Assembly (NCBI RefSeq): GCF_020700235.1
Contig: NZ_CP085301.1
Span: 248,001 to 312,000, forward strand
Origin: Haladaptatus pallidirubidus
GTDB lineage: Archaea; Halobacteriota; Halobacteria; Halobacteriales; Haladaptataceae
DNA length: 64,000 nucleotides
Direction of reading: 5' to 3'
Shown here: positions 24,863-32,507 of the stretch, piece after piece
Position numbering within the stretch: position 1 is the stretch's first letter
How the letters are laid out: the number at the start of each line of letters is the position of its first letter
Notes under the pieces: generated by a model
Seen by the model: only the letters and a program-made list of their open reading frames with translations
Databases searched by the model: none
What the model was told of the DNA's origin: nothing
Program-made: the position numbers and the translations under genes

Positions 24863-26209
24863 TTAATTGTCTATTTTTCTTCTGACTGCGGCGTGAATAT
24901 CGAGGTGTCCCTCGCCGCTGTACGCCAGTTGACCGAGATCCTCGGCGGTCGCTTCGAGGTGGTCGCGGATTTGGCTCGGTGTGGCGTCCGGATTCACGCT
25001 CTTTACGAGTGCGGCGGCCGCCGAAACCTGCGGCGCGGCCATGCTCGTCCCGGCTTTCCAGCCGTGGGCCGGAGCCATTTCGTCGCCGTCCCACTCAAAA
25101 ATCGTGCTCAAAACCATGTCATACTGCCAGTTTTCGCCCTCGGGTTCCGAAGGGACGGCGTTGCCACCCTCCGCGCTGATGTCGATGGCTTCCTCGCCGT
25201 AGTTCGTGTAGGGCGCCGGCGTCGTCGTCGGTTCGTCAAGGTGGTTGAACGCGGCGTGGTAGTTCCGAATCCGCCGACCGTTGCCTTTGTCGTCCCAGCG
25301 GTACCCGATTGGGCCGGTCGCGCTGATGCTCATGACGTTGTCCGCCTCGTTCGGGAGGCTGATGACGTCGCCGTCGGTGTCGAGGTTTACGCCGTTGTTG
25401 CCTGCCGCCGCGACCATGAGCGTACCTTGGTCGTTGGCGTAGTCCGTCGCGCGTTCGATGGACTCCTGAAGCAGGGCGGTGTCGGCGTTGTCCGGCAGTG
25501 GATATGCGCCGAGACTCATATTCGCCACGTCGGATTCGATATCGGCGGCGTGGGTCATCGCTGCTATGATATCTCCGAACGTCGTGAACGGGCCAGTAAA
25601 CACCCGAAGCGCGACGAGATCGGTTCCGGGAGCGGTACCGACGATTCCGCTTCCGTTGGTGTCGTCTCCCGCGATGATGCCGGAGACGTGGGTGCCGTGG
25701 TCGCTGATAATCGGGTTGTAGTCGCCGCCGTCGCCCGTGAAGTTCTTCGAGAGGTCGGTGTTGAGAACGCCGGTGAGATCCGGGTGGTCTTCGAAGGCAC
25801 CGGAGTCGATGACGGAGACACGGGTTCCTTCACCGCGCGTCGCGCGATGAATCCATTTAGTTCCCTGCACCTGCTTGTCCCACTGGAGTTGCGAGAGTTT
25901 GTGCGGGCCGGGTTCGTCGCCGTTCCCGTTGTTCTCGATTTCGGCTTGGTTGAGTTCCATCTCGACGTCTTTCGAGTAGCGCGTGCCGCTCATCTGACTC
26001 TCCTCGCCTTCGACCACTGCGATATCGATTTGGTCGAGTTGGTGGACGACGGAGAGACCGGAAAGCGCGTCGTCCGACGCGCCTTCGAGGTCGATCATGA
26101 ACCTATCGTCGGTCGAACTCGCCGAAACCGATTGCGTCGTCAGTGCAAGACCGCTCAACGCCACTCCTGCAGATTTCAAGAAAGAACGTCGTGTGGTATC
26201 TTTTGACAT
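24863..26209 (-). CDS. Tat-exported subtilisin-family (S8) serine protease
   Basis: 448 residues. TRRSFLKSAGVALSGLALT (6-24) is a Tat signal with cleavage probably after the Ala-Ser run near residue 30. A short propeptide-like region (about 35-100) precedes the catalytic domain. The triad is D135 (VIDSG), H171 (DHGTH) and S389 (GTSMAAP), and the oxyanion Asn lies in AAAGNNG. It ends shortly after the catalytic domain (HLDIHAAV), so it lacks the C-terminal extension of classical halolysins. It would degrade proteins outside the cell. The 160-base AT-rich upstream region faces a DUF7344 gene on the same strand. Confidence 0.93.
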   Translation of the reverse strand: MSKDTTRRSFLKSAGVALSGLALTTQSVSASSTDDRFMIDLEGASDDALSGLSVVHQLDQIDIAVVEGEESQMSGTRYSKDVEMELNQAEIENNGNGDEPGPHKLSQLQWDKQVQGTKWIHRATRGEGTRVSVIDSGAFEDHPDLTGVLNTDLSKNFTGDGGDYNPIISDHGTHVSGIIAGDDTNGSGIVGTAPGTDLVALRVFTGPFTTFGDIIAAMTHAADIESDVANMSLGAYPLPDNADTALLQESIERATDYANDQGTLMVAAAGNNGVNLDTDGDVISLPNEADNVMSISATGPIGYRWDDKGNGRRIRNYHAAFNHLDEPTTTPAPYTNYGEEAIDISAEGGNAVPSEPEGENWQYDMVLSTIFEWDGDEMAPAHGWKAGTSMAAPQVSAAAALVKSVNPDATPSQIRDHLEATAEDLGQLAYSGEGHLDIHAAVRRKIDN

Positions 26210-26372
26210 CCACTTTCACATTTTTCTGACTGTATATTATCGTTAATATATTAGAGGAGTTAAATTAAAATAACGTTTGAAGGAGTTTATAACGGCACAA
26301 TTACATTTTGTGTTGAGCCGAAACTCTCGGAGCTAAAATGGTAGCAGCGACCGCAAACAGCACACAAAAAAA
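26210..26372 (-). promoter_or_regulatory. AT-rich promoter region of the protease gene
   Basis: The stretch contains several TATA-like blocks on the reverse strand, including TATATTAACGATAATATACA at about 26233-26252 and a TTATAAACTCC at about 26282. Composition is far more AT-rich than the coding neighbours. Exact start site is not decided. Confidence 0.5.
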
Positions 26373-26726
26373 CTACGGCAGTCCTTCGATTTCGCAAGCG
26401 AGATCGAGATACCGGTCGATAGGGCCGTTCGCGTCGTCACGCTGAACTTTGTCGCCGTTTCGTTCGATAATGCCGGTTTCCTCCATCTTCGGCAGATGCT
26501 TGTGCCGTAGCTCGGTCAGGATGCGCTCCCTATCGCCCGCGCTCGAGTCCCACTCCGCGATTCGGCTGGCGAGTTCGTCCATTTCGACCGCGGATTTTTG
26601 CTTCCGAAGATAGTATAGCGCGTACCGACGTCGGTGATCCGCGAGCAGTTCCATCAGGTCATCAAGGTCATCTGACCCAATGCGGTTCGTGCCAGTGTCC
26701 GGCAGGTCTGTCGAGTCAGAGCTCAT
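26373..26726 (-). CDS. DUF7344 winged-helix regulator
   Basis: 117 residues from the ATG at 26726; an earlier frame start at 26762 adds only 12 residues. The core reads LMELLADHRRRYALYYL, then a helix with EMDELASRIAEW and the wing block LRHKHLPKMEETGIIERN, the standard DUF7344 layout. There are no membrane segments. It lies just upstream of the protease gene on the same strand with the AT-rich region between, so control of the protease is possible but not shown. Confidence 0.85.
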   Translation of the reverse strand: MSSDSTDLPDTGTNRIGSDDLDDLMELLADHRRRYALYYLRKQKSAVEMDELASRIAEWDSSAGDRERILTELRHKHLPKMEETGIIERNGDKVQRDDANGPIDRYLDLACEIEGLP

Positions 26727-26793
26727 CGTTCGACTAGTTGTCACATACCACAAAAAGGGCAACGCCTAAGCACTTAGGTAGTCATCGGCGGCG

Positions 26794-27948
26794 CTAAAAC
26801 CCTTTCCCGAGGAGTTCGCGCGCGATGATGTTCTTCTGAATTTCCGTCGTTCCCTCGTAAATCTGCGTAATCTTTGCGTCGCGGTAAAACCGCTCCGCGT
26901 CGAAATCGTTGACGTAGCCCGAACCGCCGTGAATCTGCACTGCTTCGTCGGCACATTCGACTGCGATGCGGGAGGAAAACTCCTTCGCCATCGACGCGAG
27001 TTGCGTGAGTTGGCCGTCCTCGTTCGCCACACTCCACGCAGACTTGTACGTGAGATTTCGCGCCGCTTCGGTTTTCGTGTGCATGTCGGCGAGTTTGTGC
27101 TGAATCGCTTGAAATTCGCTGATAGAGCGACCGAACTGTTCGCGCTCCTGGGCGTATTCGAGCGCCTGCTCGCAGGCACCTTTGGCGATACCGACGCCCT
27201 GCGCCGCGACTGCGGTGCGGGTTTCGTCGAAGAACTGCATGAGTTGGAGGAATCCCATCCCGCGCGTGCCGACGAGATTCTCCTCGGGAACGCGCACGTC
27301 GTCGAAGATGAGCTCGGCGGTGTCGCTCGCGCGGATGCCGAGTTTGCCCGTAATCTTGTCGGCCTCGAAGCCGTCGCGGTCGGACTCCACGATGATTTGG
27401 GAAAAGCCGGAGTAGCGGTCTTCCGCCTCCGGGTCGGTCTTGCACATCACGACGAAGAAGTCGCCGACGGTGCCGTTCGTAATCCACATCTTATTGCCGT
27501 TTACGACCCATTCGTCGCCGTCTTTCTCGGCGGTCGTGGAGACGGACGAAACGTCGGAACCGGTGTCGGGTTCGCTGATGGCGGTACCCATGACGGCCTC
27601 ACCCTCCGCGACCGGCGTCAGGTACTCGTTTTTCTGCTCTTCCGTCCCGAACTCGCGGATGGCGTCGCCACCGAACGCGGTGCTCGTGATACAGAGACCG
27701 ATACCTGCGTCGACGGCGAACAGTTCTTCTACGATGATAGCGACTTCGAGCGGCGAGTAGCCCGCGCCACCGTACTCGATTGGGATGTTCGCGCCGGTCA
27801 GCCCCATCTCGGCGGCCTTGTCGATGATTTCCCACGGGTACTCTTCCTTCTGGTCGTACTCCTTGGCAATCGGAGCGACCTCGTTCTCCGCGAATCGGCG
27901 CACTTCGTCTCGAATCGCTTGCTGTTCTTTTGTCAGTTCGAAGTCCAT
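26794..27948 (-). CDS. Acyl-CoA dehydrogenase
   Basis: 384 residues, full length. Family blocks seen: GLTGANIPIEYGGAGYS, the FAD/substrate block MGTAISEPDTGSDVSS, KMWITNGTVGDF, and the C-terminal IYEGTTEIQKNIIARELLG, where the Glu of YEGTTE is the catalytic base. The enzyme introduces the alpha-beta double bond into acyl-CoA and passes electrons to ETF. It is divergent from the hydroxyacyl-CoA dehydrogenase/hydratase gene, giving three consecutive beta-oxidation activities in one locus. A GATTTATCC box about 26 bases upstream (reverse strand) suggests a leaderless transcript. Confidence 0.95.
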   Translation of the reverse strand: MDFELTKEQQAIRDEVRRFAENEVAPIAKEYDQKEEYPWEIIDKAAEMGLTGANIPIEYGGAGYSPLEVAIIVEELFAVDAGIGLCITSTAFGGDAIREFGTEEQKNEYLTPVAEGEAVMGTAISEPDTGSDVSSVSTTAEKDGDEWVVNGNKMWITNGTVGDFFVVMCKTDPEAEDRYSGFSQIIVESDRDGFEADKITGKLGIRASDTAELIFDDVRVPEENLVGTRGMGFLQLMQFFDETRTAVAAQGVGIAKGACEQALEYAQEREQFGRSISEFQAIQHKLADMHTKTEAARNLTYKSAWSVANEDGQLTQLASMAKEFSSRIAVECADEAVQIHGGSGYVNDFDAERFYRDAKITQIYEGTTEIQKNIIARELLGKGF

Positions 27949-28040
27949 GCCAACGAGTTACGGGGCCACGGATAAATCGTTTTGTAACCGGATATAAACT
28001 CATTCACAGTTTATTAGATCGGGGAGAGAAACGTTAAAAC

Positions 28041-28057
28041 ACCCTCATGTAGAGGGT
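28041..28057. promoter_or_regulatory. ACCCTC-N5-GAGGGT palindrome, candidate operator
   Basis: Perfect 6-base arms around ATGTA, placed 7-23 bases before the ATG at 28064 and just after a GTTAAAAC TATA-like box (28033-28040). A protein bound here would block transcription initiation of the hydroxyacyl-CoA dehydrogenase gene. Confidence 0.5.
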
Positions 28058-28063
28058 TTATGC

Positions 28064-30028
28064 ATGGAGTTGGAAGATATCAACAGTATCACGGTTCTCG
28101 GTGCCGGGAACATGGGCCACGGAATTGCGGAAGTCGCCGCACTTGCGGGGTACGACGTGAACCTGCGCGACATCAAAGAGGAGTTCGTCCAGAACGGCTA
28201 CGACCAAATCGAGTGGAGTCTCGGCAAACTCGCCGAGAAAGACCAGCTCAGCGAGGCGGAGGCCGACGCCGCGCTGGAGCGCATCACACCGCTCGTCGAT
28301 TTCGAGGAGGCAGTTTCGGACGCGGACTTCGTCATCGAAGCCGTTCCGGAGAAGATGGATATCAAAAAGGACGTGTACTCCGAGATGGAAGAGCACGCAC
28401 CCGACCACGCCATCTTCGCCACGAACACATCCAGCCTCTCGATTACCGAACTCTCGGAGGTGACGAACCGGCCTGAACAGTTCTGCGGAATGCACTTTTT
28501 CAATCCGCCGGTTCGGATGCAGTTGGTCGAGGTCATCACGGGCGCGCACACGGACGACAGCGTTCTCGACGTGACCGAGGAGTTGGCCGAGGAGATGGGC
28601 AAAACACCCGTTCGCGTTCGCAAAGACAGCCCCGGCTTCATCGTTAATCGCGTCCTCGTCCCCCTGATGAACGAGGCGGCGTGGATAGTCGAATCCGGGG
28701 ACGCAACCGTCGAAGAAGTCGATAGCGCGACGAAGTTCGACATCGGCCTGCCGATGGGAAGCTTCGAACTCGCGGATCAAGTCGGCATCGACGTGGGGTA
28801 TCACGTCCTCGAATACATGCACGAAGTACTCGGCGACGCCTACGAACCGTGCCCGCTTCTCGCCGAAAAGGTCGAGGAGGGCAACCTCGGCAAGAAAACC
28901 GGCGAGGGTTTCTACGACTACGAAAACGGCGGCGTGGACGTGCCGACCGACGCCGGGAGCGAGGCGGTCGTCCACCGACTGCAGGCCGTGATGGCCAACG
29001 AAGTGGCGAAGCTCGTCGGCAACGACGTCGCGCCAGCAGACGAAATCGACGAGGCGGTCATGCTCGGCGCTGGCTTCCCCGAAGGGCCGGCGCGAATGGC
29101 CGACGACGCGGGACTCGACGTACTGCTCGAAACCTTGGAAGACCTCCGCGAGGAGACGGGTGCGGAACGCTACGAACCGGCGGAGTACCTCCGAGAGCGC
29201 GCCGAAGACGGATTCTACGAGCGGAGCGACGAGGACGGCATCGAATTCGAAACCGTCCGCATTGAAAAACCCGGCGACATGGTCGGCAACATCGTCATCG
29301 ACCGACCGCACCGGATGAACACCATTAGCGCGCAACTGCTCGATGAGCTTTCGGTTGCGATCGACGAAGTCGTCGAAGACGACGAGGTTCGCACGATTCT
29401 CCTCACCGGCGAGGGTGACGAGGCGTTCTCCGCCGGGGCCGACGTACAGAGCATGGCCACAGGCGGAGCGGACCCGATTCAGGCTATCGATCTCTCGCGC
29501 AAGGGTCAGGAGACGTTCGGAAAACTCGAATCCTGCCCGATGCCGGTCGTCGCCGGAATCGACGGCTACTGTCTCGGCGGCGGGATGGAGCTCGCAACCT
29601 GCGCCGACCTCCGAATCGCCAGCGAGCGGTCGGAACTCGGGCAACCCGAACACGACCTCGGCCTGCTTCCCGGCTGGGGCGGCACCCAACGCCTCCAGCA
29701 CATCGTCGGCGAGGGTCGGGCGAAGGAGATTATCTTCACCGCAGACCGCTTCGACCCGGAAACGATGGCGGACTACGGCTTCGTGAACGAAGTCGTTTCG
29801 AACGACGAGTTCGAAGATAAGGCGTTCGAACTCGCCAGCAAACTCGCGGGCGGCCCGCCAATCGCACAGGAGTACACGAAGCGCGCCATGCTCAAGGGCT
29901 GGGAGAGCACCGACGCGGGCCTCGAAATCGAGGCGCAAGCGTTCGGCCACCTCATGAGCACGGATGACCTGATGGAAGGCATCACGGCGTTCATGAGCAA
30001 GCGAGACCCCAAGTTCGAAGGGAAGTAA
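28064..30028 (+). CDS. 3-hydroxyacyl-CoA dehydrogenase / enoyl-CoA hydratase fusion
   Basis: 654 residues. GAGNMG (13-18) opens the NAD-binding domain; FFNPPVRMQLVEVI and KDSPGFIVNRVL (to about 200) are typical of 3-hydroxyacyl-CoA dehydrogenase, and a second dehydrogenase C-domain runs to about 370. From about 395 the enoyl-CoA hydratase begins: FSAGADVQSM forms the oxyanion loop and GYCLGGGMELA with QPEHDLGLLPGWGGTQRL the active-site region. This order is the archaeal one, as in crotonyl-CoA hydratase/3-hydroxybutyryl-CoA dehydrogenases, opposite to bacterial FadB. It carries out hydration and oxidation in beta-oxidation or short-chain acyl-CoA metabolism. The upstream palindrome suggests repression. 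Confidence 0.95.
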   Translation: MELEDINSITVLGAGNMGHGIAEVAALAGYDVNLRDIKEEFVQNGYDQIEWSLGKLAEKDQLSEAEADAALERITPLVDFEEAVSDADFVIEAVPEKMDIKKDVYSEMEEHAPDHAIFATNTSSLSITELSEVTNRPEQFCGMHFFNPPVRMQLVEVITGAHTDDSVLDVTEELAEEMGKTPVRVRKDSPGFIVNRVLVPLMNEAAWIVESGDATVEEVDSATKFDIGLPMGSFELADQVGIDVGYHVLEYMHEVLGDAYEPCPLLAEKVEEGNLGKKTGEGFYDYENGGVDVPTDAGSEAVVHRLQAVMANEVAKLVGNDVAPADEIDEAVMLGAGFPEGPARMADDAGLDVLLETLEDLREETGAERYEPAEYLRERAEDGFYERSDEDGIEFETVRIEKPGDMVGNIVIDRPHRMNTISAQLLDELSVAIDEVVEDDEVRTILLTGEGDEAFSAGADVQSMATGGADPIQAIDLSRKGQETFGKLESCPMPVVAGIDGYCLGGGMELATCADLRIASERSELGQPEHDLGLLPGWGGTQRLQHIVGEGRAKEIIFTADRFDPETMADYGFVNEVVSNDEFEDKAFELASKLAGGPPIAQEYTKRAMLKGWESTDAGLEIEAQAFGHLMSTDDLMEGITAFMSKRDPKFEGK

Positions 30029-30170
30029 GCGAAATCGAATCCGGGTCGGAAATCGAAATCGACTTTCGGAGTGCCACCGACTCCCCCGGGAAACACTGCC
30101 GCTGTCGGTCGATAACGCAAGGCTTAAACTAGTACGGCAGAAAGCAAAGAGTGCGCAGGAAGCGCAACAC

Positions 30171-30245
<75 letters not shown>

Positions 30246-30250
30246 TTTTT
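30246..30250 (+). terminator. T-run after tRNA-Glu
   Basis: TTTTT directly follows the discriminator base, the usual archaeal terminator signal. Confidence 0.6.
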
Positions 30251-30302
30251 CGAACGAAGTGAGAAAAAGCGCAGAGTATGAGGATTTGAACTAGACCAGT
30301 CG

Positions 30303-30343
30303 CACGCCCGGGAAGCGGTAGCGACCCGGAACGTCTGGGCGTG
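30303..30343 (+). other. Nested stem-loop next to the second att-like copy
   Basis: CACGCCC (30303-30309) pairs with GGGCGTG (30337-30343), and CCGGG (30308-30312) pairs with CCCGG (30325-30329) within it, so the two stems are nested or alternative. It abuts the second tRNA 3' repeat. It may be a recombinase-binding structure or part of a lost element. Confidence 0.4.
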
Positions 30344-30503
30344 GTTCAAATCCCCTACCGAGCGCTTTTACGGTTTCTATGGAAACGAGGAACGGCTTTT
30401 ACTTCAACTTCCGTTTTATCGGGGTTACGGCGGTTACTCCGGACCTGAACCGCACGAACGATAACCCCGGTTGAAGTCGCTCCTCGTCGCTGTTCCGACA
30501 GCG

Positions 30504-30848
30504 ATGAATCGCGTTGCCAAACTGCTCTTGGCGGTCACGGTTGCGGGAATGGTATTCTCGGGGACGGTTCCGGCGGAGCGAACCGACAAAAAAGGACAGT
30601 ACGCGGAAGCGAACCTGAGCCATTTCGAACTCGATTCCCGACCGGACGAAACCCACGAGGGCGAACGCTTCGTGTTCGCCCTCGAAAAAAACGACACGCC
30701 GTCTCCGCGGATAGTTGCGGATGACCGTCCGAGGGACGGCCCGAACGACGAATCCGCTGCGTTCGAGGCGGCGAATTCGACAATTGGAATCAACAACCAC
30801 GGAGCTACGACCGAAATCACGAAGGAAACAGCTAAAACGACGTCGTAG
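30504..30848 (+). CDS. Small protein with signal peptide, unknown function
   Basis: 114 residues from the ATG at 30504. MNRVAKLLLAVTVAGMVFSG looks like a Sec-type signal, with cleavage after TVPA near residue 24. The rest is acidic, low in hydrophobic residues and rich in Asp/Glu/Asn, with no recognised domain. An in-frame upstream ATG at 30471 would add 11 residues before the signal. It is 6 bases upstream of the AbrB-like gene on the same strand. It lies in the region behind the tRNA scar, so horizontal origin is possible. Confidence 0.5.
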   Translation: MNRVAKLLLAVTVAGMVFSGTVPAERTDKKGQYAEANLSHFELDSRPDETHEGERFVFALEKNDTPSPRIVADDRPRDGPNDESAAFEAANSTIGINNHGATTEITKETAKTTS

Positions 30849-30854
30849 TTGTCA

Positions 30855-31079
30855 ATGTCGGTGAAATACCCACAAATCGATGACACCGTCACTTTCGAAC
30901 CCTTTCCCATGACCGACGAAGAAATCTTGGGGACGACAAAAATCGCCCAACGGTGGCGAATCAGCCTCATCAAGGATGTTCGCGAACTGCTCGAAGAGCA
31001 GGATGTCGAACTCGAAGAAGGTGATAGAGTCATGTTCGTCGAACGTGACGGCGAGATATTCATTAAACCAACGAAGTAA
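30855..31079 (+). CDS. AbrB/MazE-like small DNA-binding protein
   Basis: 74 residues from the ATG at 30855. The C-terminal half (RISLIKDVRELLEEQDVELE, then GDRVMFVERDGEIFIKP) resembles the swapped-hairpin AbrB/SpoVT domain: a run leading into an acidic helix, G-D-R and two final beta strands. Such proteins are transition regulators or antitoxins. No toxin-like partner is visible on either side; the preceding small secreted-type protein is not a PIN-domain protein. A TTG two codons earlier is the alternative start. Family assignment is by pattern only. Confidence 0.55.
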   Translation: MSVKYPQIDDTVTFEPFPMTDEEILGTTKIAQRWRISLIKDVRELLEEQDVELEEGDRVMFVERDGEIFIKPTK

Positions 31080-31304
31080 CCATTTTATCAGTACTATCGT
31101 GTGAAGATATCACTATCGTGCTAGCAATTCATAACGCTCAGAGACGTTAATAACTGGACAAAGGAGGCTAAGAGATGGAGTATTTAATTAGACAGTTCAG
31201 TTTGTCTAGTGAATATATTTATTATTCTGGAACGCTTCTATTTGGTATTGTCTGACGATGGCTACTCGTCAGTGTGAACGAAATAAAACGTCGATACCAA
31301 TGTC

Positions 31305-32252
31305 ATGAAGTCCGCCGCCGATTCGACCTCGTCCCCCGAGAACGCTCTCGTTTTTAGCCCTGCTATCGGAAACCGAACCGACGACGAATGCGTTTCTCGA
31401 CTGTCCACGTCCCCCCCGAGCGCGACGAATGCTCTGCTCGTCTCCTACAAGCAGTCTCCCGAGGAACTACTCGAGCGCTGGCGCGAGCGTTTCGGCGACG
31501 AACCGTCGTCGTTCGGTATTATCGCCGTCGGAAATCACGGGTCGCCGAGACAGACGGAGAACGACCGAAACGTCGTCTCACTCGTTCGTCCCGACTGTCT
31601 CGGGCGTCTCCAAACTGCGATGTATCTCTATCTCGACCAGTGGTCGACGACCGACCGACAGCAGGTGCTCTGTTTCGATTCGATTACGGCGATGCTCCGC
31701 CACGTCAATCGAACGATCGCCTTTCGGTTCGTTCACTCGCTGACAAACTCACTTCGCAGATTCGACGTGGACGCGCATTTTCACATGCATCCCCAAGCGC
31801 ACGACGAAGAAACGATTGCCATGTTTCGCCCGCTGTTCGATACGGTTATTGACGGACCGCCGAAAACCGCCCCGACAATCTCGCCGGAGGCGCTTTCGGT
31901 ACTTCTCGACTCCCCCCGGCGACGTTTCGTCTGCCGATACCTCGCCGAAATCGCGGATACCGCGGATGTATCGGCCGTCGCCGACCGAATCGCGGTGTGG
32001 GAATCCGAAGCTGCGCCGAGCAGAGATACTTGAGAGCGAGTTCACATCACGCTTCGACACGTCCACCTGCCGAAACTGGTCGAAATGGGCGTGGTCGAAC
32101 TCGATGGAGAGACGGTCACGTCGGCGATTAAAACCGAAGAACTGGCTCGGTACTGCCGAATCGCAAGCCAAGAGGGAACCGCGTCCGAGACGGAACCGAC
32201 CATCTCGAACGGCGATGAACTGCCGGAGAGAAACCCTCCCGGAGACGAATAG
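31305..32252 (+). pseudogene. DUF7504-DUF7344 regulator interrupted by an in-frame TGA
   Basis: The first part (31305-32033) encodes 242 residues: a KaiC/RecA-like DUF7504 domain with ALLVSYKQSPEELLERW, VVSLVRPD, VLCFDSITAMLRHV and HFHMHPQAHDEETIAMF, followed by the start of a DUF7344 helix (LLDSPRRRFVCRYLAE). TGA at 32031-32033 cuts it. In the same frame the next 72 codons read ERVHITLRHVHLPKLVEMGV, precisely the missing wing of DUF7344, and end at TAG 32250-32252. A CGA-to-TGA change at the Arg codon is the simplest explanation. Without readthrough the wing is lost. The DUF7504-DUF7344 pairing and an adjacent HalOD1 gene are common in haloarchaea. Confidence 0.75.
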
Positions 32253-32270
32253 AACGAAACCTACTGGACG

Positions 32271-32501
32271 GTGTATGGCACTGCACGGGATTCGGTCGTG
32301 GTAACGTTGGCGCGAGCACTCGGTACTGTCTCGAATGTGCATCCGACGAAGCTTCGGCCGGTTCTCTACGACGTCGTGGATATCGACTCGTTGCAACGAC
32401 TCGCAGGGCACGAGGAAACGTCCGTCTATGCGGCATTCAACTACGGAAAGTACGAAGTGGTCGTGGACGGTGGCGAGATTCGCCTGTACGAATCGGGCTA
32501 A
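32271..32501 (+). CDS. HalOD1 output-domain protein
   Basis: 76 residues from a GTG at 32271, the first usable start after an in-frame TAG at 32250-32252. The sequence VVVTLARALGTVSNVHPTKL, VLYDVVDIDSLQRL and YEVVVDGGEIRLYES fits HalOD1, a haloarchaeal output domain. The codons between the TAG and the GTG (NETYWT) also read like the usual HalOD1 N-terminus, so the natural start may have been lost. It is convergent with spoVR and follows the broken DUF7504 gene, with which such genes often pair. Confidence 0.75.
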   Translation: MYGTARDSVVVTLARALGTVSNVHPTKLRPVLYDVVDIDSLQRLAGHEETSVYAAFNYGKYEVVVDGGEIRLYESG

Positions 32502-32507
32502 GAAATC

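Noticed and set aside
28058..29950. 630-codon open frame antisense to the hydroxyacyl-CoA dehydrogenase/hydratase gene
   Set aside because: Shadow of a gene with all catalytic motifs; no start context or family resemblance of its own.
30291..30363. A second tRNA gene
   Set aside because: The 3' part matches tRNA-Glu but no acceptor 5' strand, D-arm or anticodon stem can be formed; it is a partial duplicate.
32031..32033. TGA read as selenocysteine
   Set aside because: No SECIS-like structure was seen, the position in DUF7344 is not a cysteine, and haloarchaea are not known to use selenocysteine.
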